The position numbers and the translations under genes are program-made. From Tetraselmis striata (lineage: Eukaryota; Chlorophyta; Chlorodendrophyceae; Chlorodendrales; Chlorodendraceae): 64,000 nt of DNA. The notes beneath the pieces were generated by a model. The model saw only the letters and a program-made list of their open reading frames with translations, was not told the origin of the DNA and made no database searches. Where the stretch lies: contig VCJN01002734.1 in the NCBI GenBank assembly GCA_006384855.1, positions 1 to 64,000 of the forward strand, read 5' to 3'. Numbering within the stretch: position 1 is the first letter of the stretch; the number at the start of each line of letters is the position of its first letter. Shown in pieces: positions 62,211 to 64,000 of this stretch.

Positions 62211-64000
62211 TATTGGCGACGAGCGGAGTGAGTGAACCGCCGTACTGCCGTAGTAGCCAACGGGGCAAGAGTGAACTACGGCACTCAGCGCTGGAAGTAG
62301 TCGTAGCAGACATTCAAGTGGGACTACACTCAGCAGCAAACGACGCCCCCTTAGTGACTAGTCGCTACTGGCAGGGTACCTGCACCTATTTAAAGCAGCA
62401 GCACAGTTGCGAACACGATACACTCGCGGCTGTGCTCGACGTCGCCCTTCAGCCAAGTCAAACTCAACAGCGACTACGCCTCGACGCCTCGCCACCTGCC
62501 GCCACATCCGGTTATACCGCCCCGTGGAAGTATTGGGACATTCGCACGTAATAAGCGAGGCTGCCATTCACCCTCTGTCATGAAGCACCTCGCCACCACC
62601 ACTACATACTACCTAATAAGACATACCTGATGTTGCGTACCTTAAAGCATGCGCGTAGTCGATAACGTGTATGATCGCCGTTTGTCTGTGATTTCTGCAG
62701 GTACGGCGGTTGGACAGGTGCAACCTGCGACTTTGAAGCAGCCGACACACCCGTGAATCGGCTTATTCCCTACGTAATTCACTTTACTCCCCGATTTATA
62801 GGTACGCAACACTCCCGTTGGCCCTGCCCTTCCCCTGTATATCGTAGCACGCCTCCTGTCTCGTGCGTGACCGCTGGGACCTTACCGTGCGGGGTTCGCA
62901 GGCGGCGCATTTCCAGCGCTTCTCAGAGCTGTGTGACCACAGCCGCGACCTCGCAAGCACCTACCACGCGCCCGACCGATAGTGTTCGTCCGATCAATAG
63001 ACCATACCCTGTACCCCGCCTCTTCCCCTCCTCCACAACTTAAACTCTGCCCCATGTACTCGTTCTGCGGCTCGTTATTCCGCCCACCCTCCCCCCCCCC
63101 TCCCCCCTCGCCTCTCCTCTCTCTTATCCTCCGCGTTGCTCCGGCATCCCCCATTAGTCCCTTTCTCCGTTAGCCCGATCTACATTGTTTAAGCCCATAT
63201 TTGAAAAGCGGCTAGATCGGCTCTCATCGTAGATTCGCCGCTAGTCTAGAAAACCTCCTATTCGAAAAGACGCTAGATCTTATATTCAATCTAGGACGTC
63301 TGATATTCGACCTTTAAAGGTCCTGAAAGCTTTGCGCAAATCTAGGACAGTAAAACGAGGAAAATGTAGGAATCGTAGATTGGGACCGAGGGCCTTTCGG
63401 GTCCATCCGGTACGTATCCTGGGCCTTCCTGGCCAACCCGCGAGACATGCGTCGCGACTGCCGCACAGTCCAGCGCTCCACCACCCGCGCCCGGGTCACG
63501 TGCCGCCCCGCCCGTCCGGCGCCATGCATATATAGGCGCCGATTCCGGGGCCGCGGTCATGATGTATCCCCCCGTACGGTTAGGCTTCCTCTATTCCGCG
63601 TCGCTCGACCTTCACCACAGCCAACGACGGCGACCGAGGGACTGGAGCCGCGCCAACCGCGAATGGCGATCATGATCCGGACGGCTCTTCCCGGCGCTCG
63701 GGCACGGTGAACTGGCGGCCCGTCGAATAGTACATAGAGGGGGTTCTGAGGTTAGGTACCGACGGGTGGGACAGTGAGCATTGAGCAGTTATGTGGGCCG
63801 CGGCGGCTTTTGGTTGATGGCCCAGTCCCGGCGGCGGGGGCTGGCGCGGGGGGCGCGGCCGCAGCGAGATGACGATTTGAGGCGGTGGCTCGAATATAAT
63901 CGTAAAATCGTAGACAGCGCGCGCTGTCTCCTAGATCGGCAAAATAATCTATAGGAAGTCTTGTCTTCAAAAATATAGCGGCTTCTCGAATACGGGCGTT
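62211..64000 (+). other. Distal part of block B, no gene recognised
   Basis: Counterpart of 30050-31873, with the same TATTTAAAG, C-rich run, GACCTTTAAAGGTC palindrome (63309-63322) and CATATATAGG. Differences are scattered substitutions and small indels. Confidence 0.5.

Larger units (their letters stand above)
50813..64000 (+). mobile_element. Block B: second copy of the B2 end plus CACTA-like region
   Basis: Matches 19340-31873 closely along its whole length, to the window edge. It starts inside the B2 3' flank, so homology includes the B2 terminal repeat (50885-50911). It lacks both block-A-specific insertions and instead carries the PAT element at 51772-56667. It ends open at 64000, so its true right end is unknown. 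Confidence 0.8.

Noticed and set aside
1-64000. tRNA, rRNA or other structured RNA genes
   Set aside because: I scanned for tRNA-like arms and rRNA core words and saw none I could support; a covariance-model search was not possible here.

Overview
This is eukaryotic nuclear DNA, most likely from a green alga. The best lineage marker is a spliced CUL1-type cullin (36.4-39.2 kb, minus strand) whose exons read almost like land-plant CUL1. GT-AG introns, a chromovirus, a DIRS/PAT retrotransposon, CACTA-like transposons and C/G homopolymer runs fit the same picture. There is no bacterial gene organisation. Most of the window is mobile or repetitive DNA; only two genes look like host genes, the cullin and a lipase-GTPase fusion.

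1-19.4 kb is a set of nested insertions. The main element is a two-gene DNA transposon. A DUF7869-like DDE-type transposase gene (minus) and a 15-exon gene (plus) are divergently transcribed. The second gene encodes about 1,543 aa ending in a beta-class DNA amino-methyltransferase-like fold. The outer flanks of both genes end in the same 27-bp sequence, so I infer terminal inverted repeats. Element A (runs off the left edge, ends 11,414) sits inside the pol gene of a Ty3/gypsy chromovirus (11,415-13,978). That retrotransposon sits in the transposase gene of a second copy, B1 (ends 16,127). B1 sits in a satellite-filled intron of the methyltransferase-like gene of a third, decayed copy, B2 (ends 19,432). 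A 24-bp satellite fills introns of both genes. Its GGGACAAAA core recurs as palindromes elsewhere in the element.

19.4-31.9 kb (block A) and 50.8-64.0 kb (block B) are two near-identical copies of one region carrying a decayed CACTA/EnSpm-type transposase. Later insertions differ between them, and the other copy gives the empty site each time. Block A took a 778-bp TIR element and a 3.4-kb LINE with a restriction-like endonuclease. Block B took a complete 4.9-kb PAT/Kangaroo-like DIRS element with gag, RT-RNase H-methyltransferase and tyrosine recombinase.

31.9-40.8 kb is the low-repeat part. It holds an intronless ORF joining a class-3 lipase to a P-loop GTPase with a hydrophobic tail (32.5-34.9 kb), TA-repeat arrays, and the cullin, which lacks its N-terminal exons and has two frame disruptions. 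40.9-50.2 kb is a mirror-like block of roughly 370-bp and 300-bp repeat families, with outer arms in inverted orientation and a LINE stub inserted in one arm.
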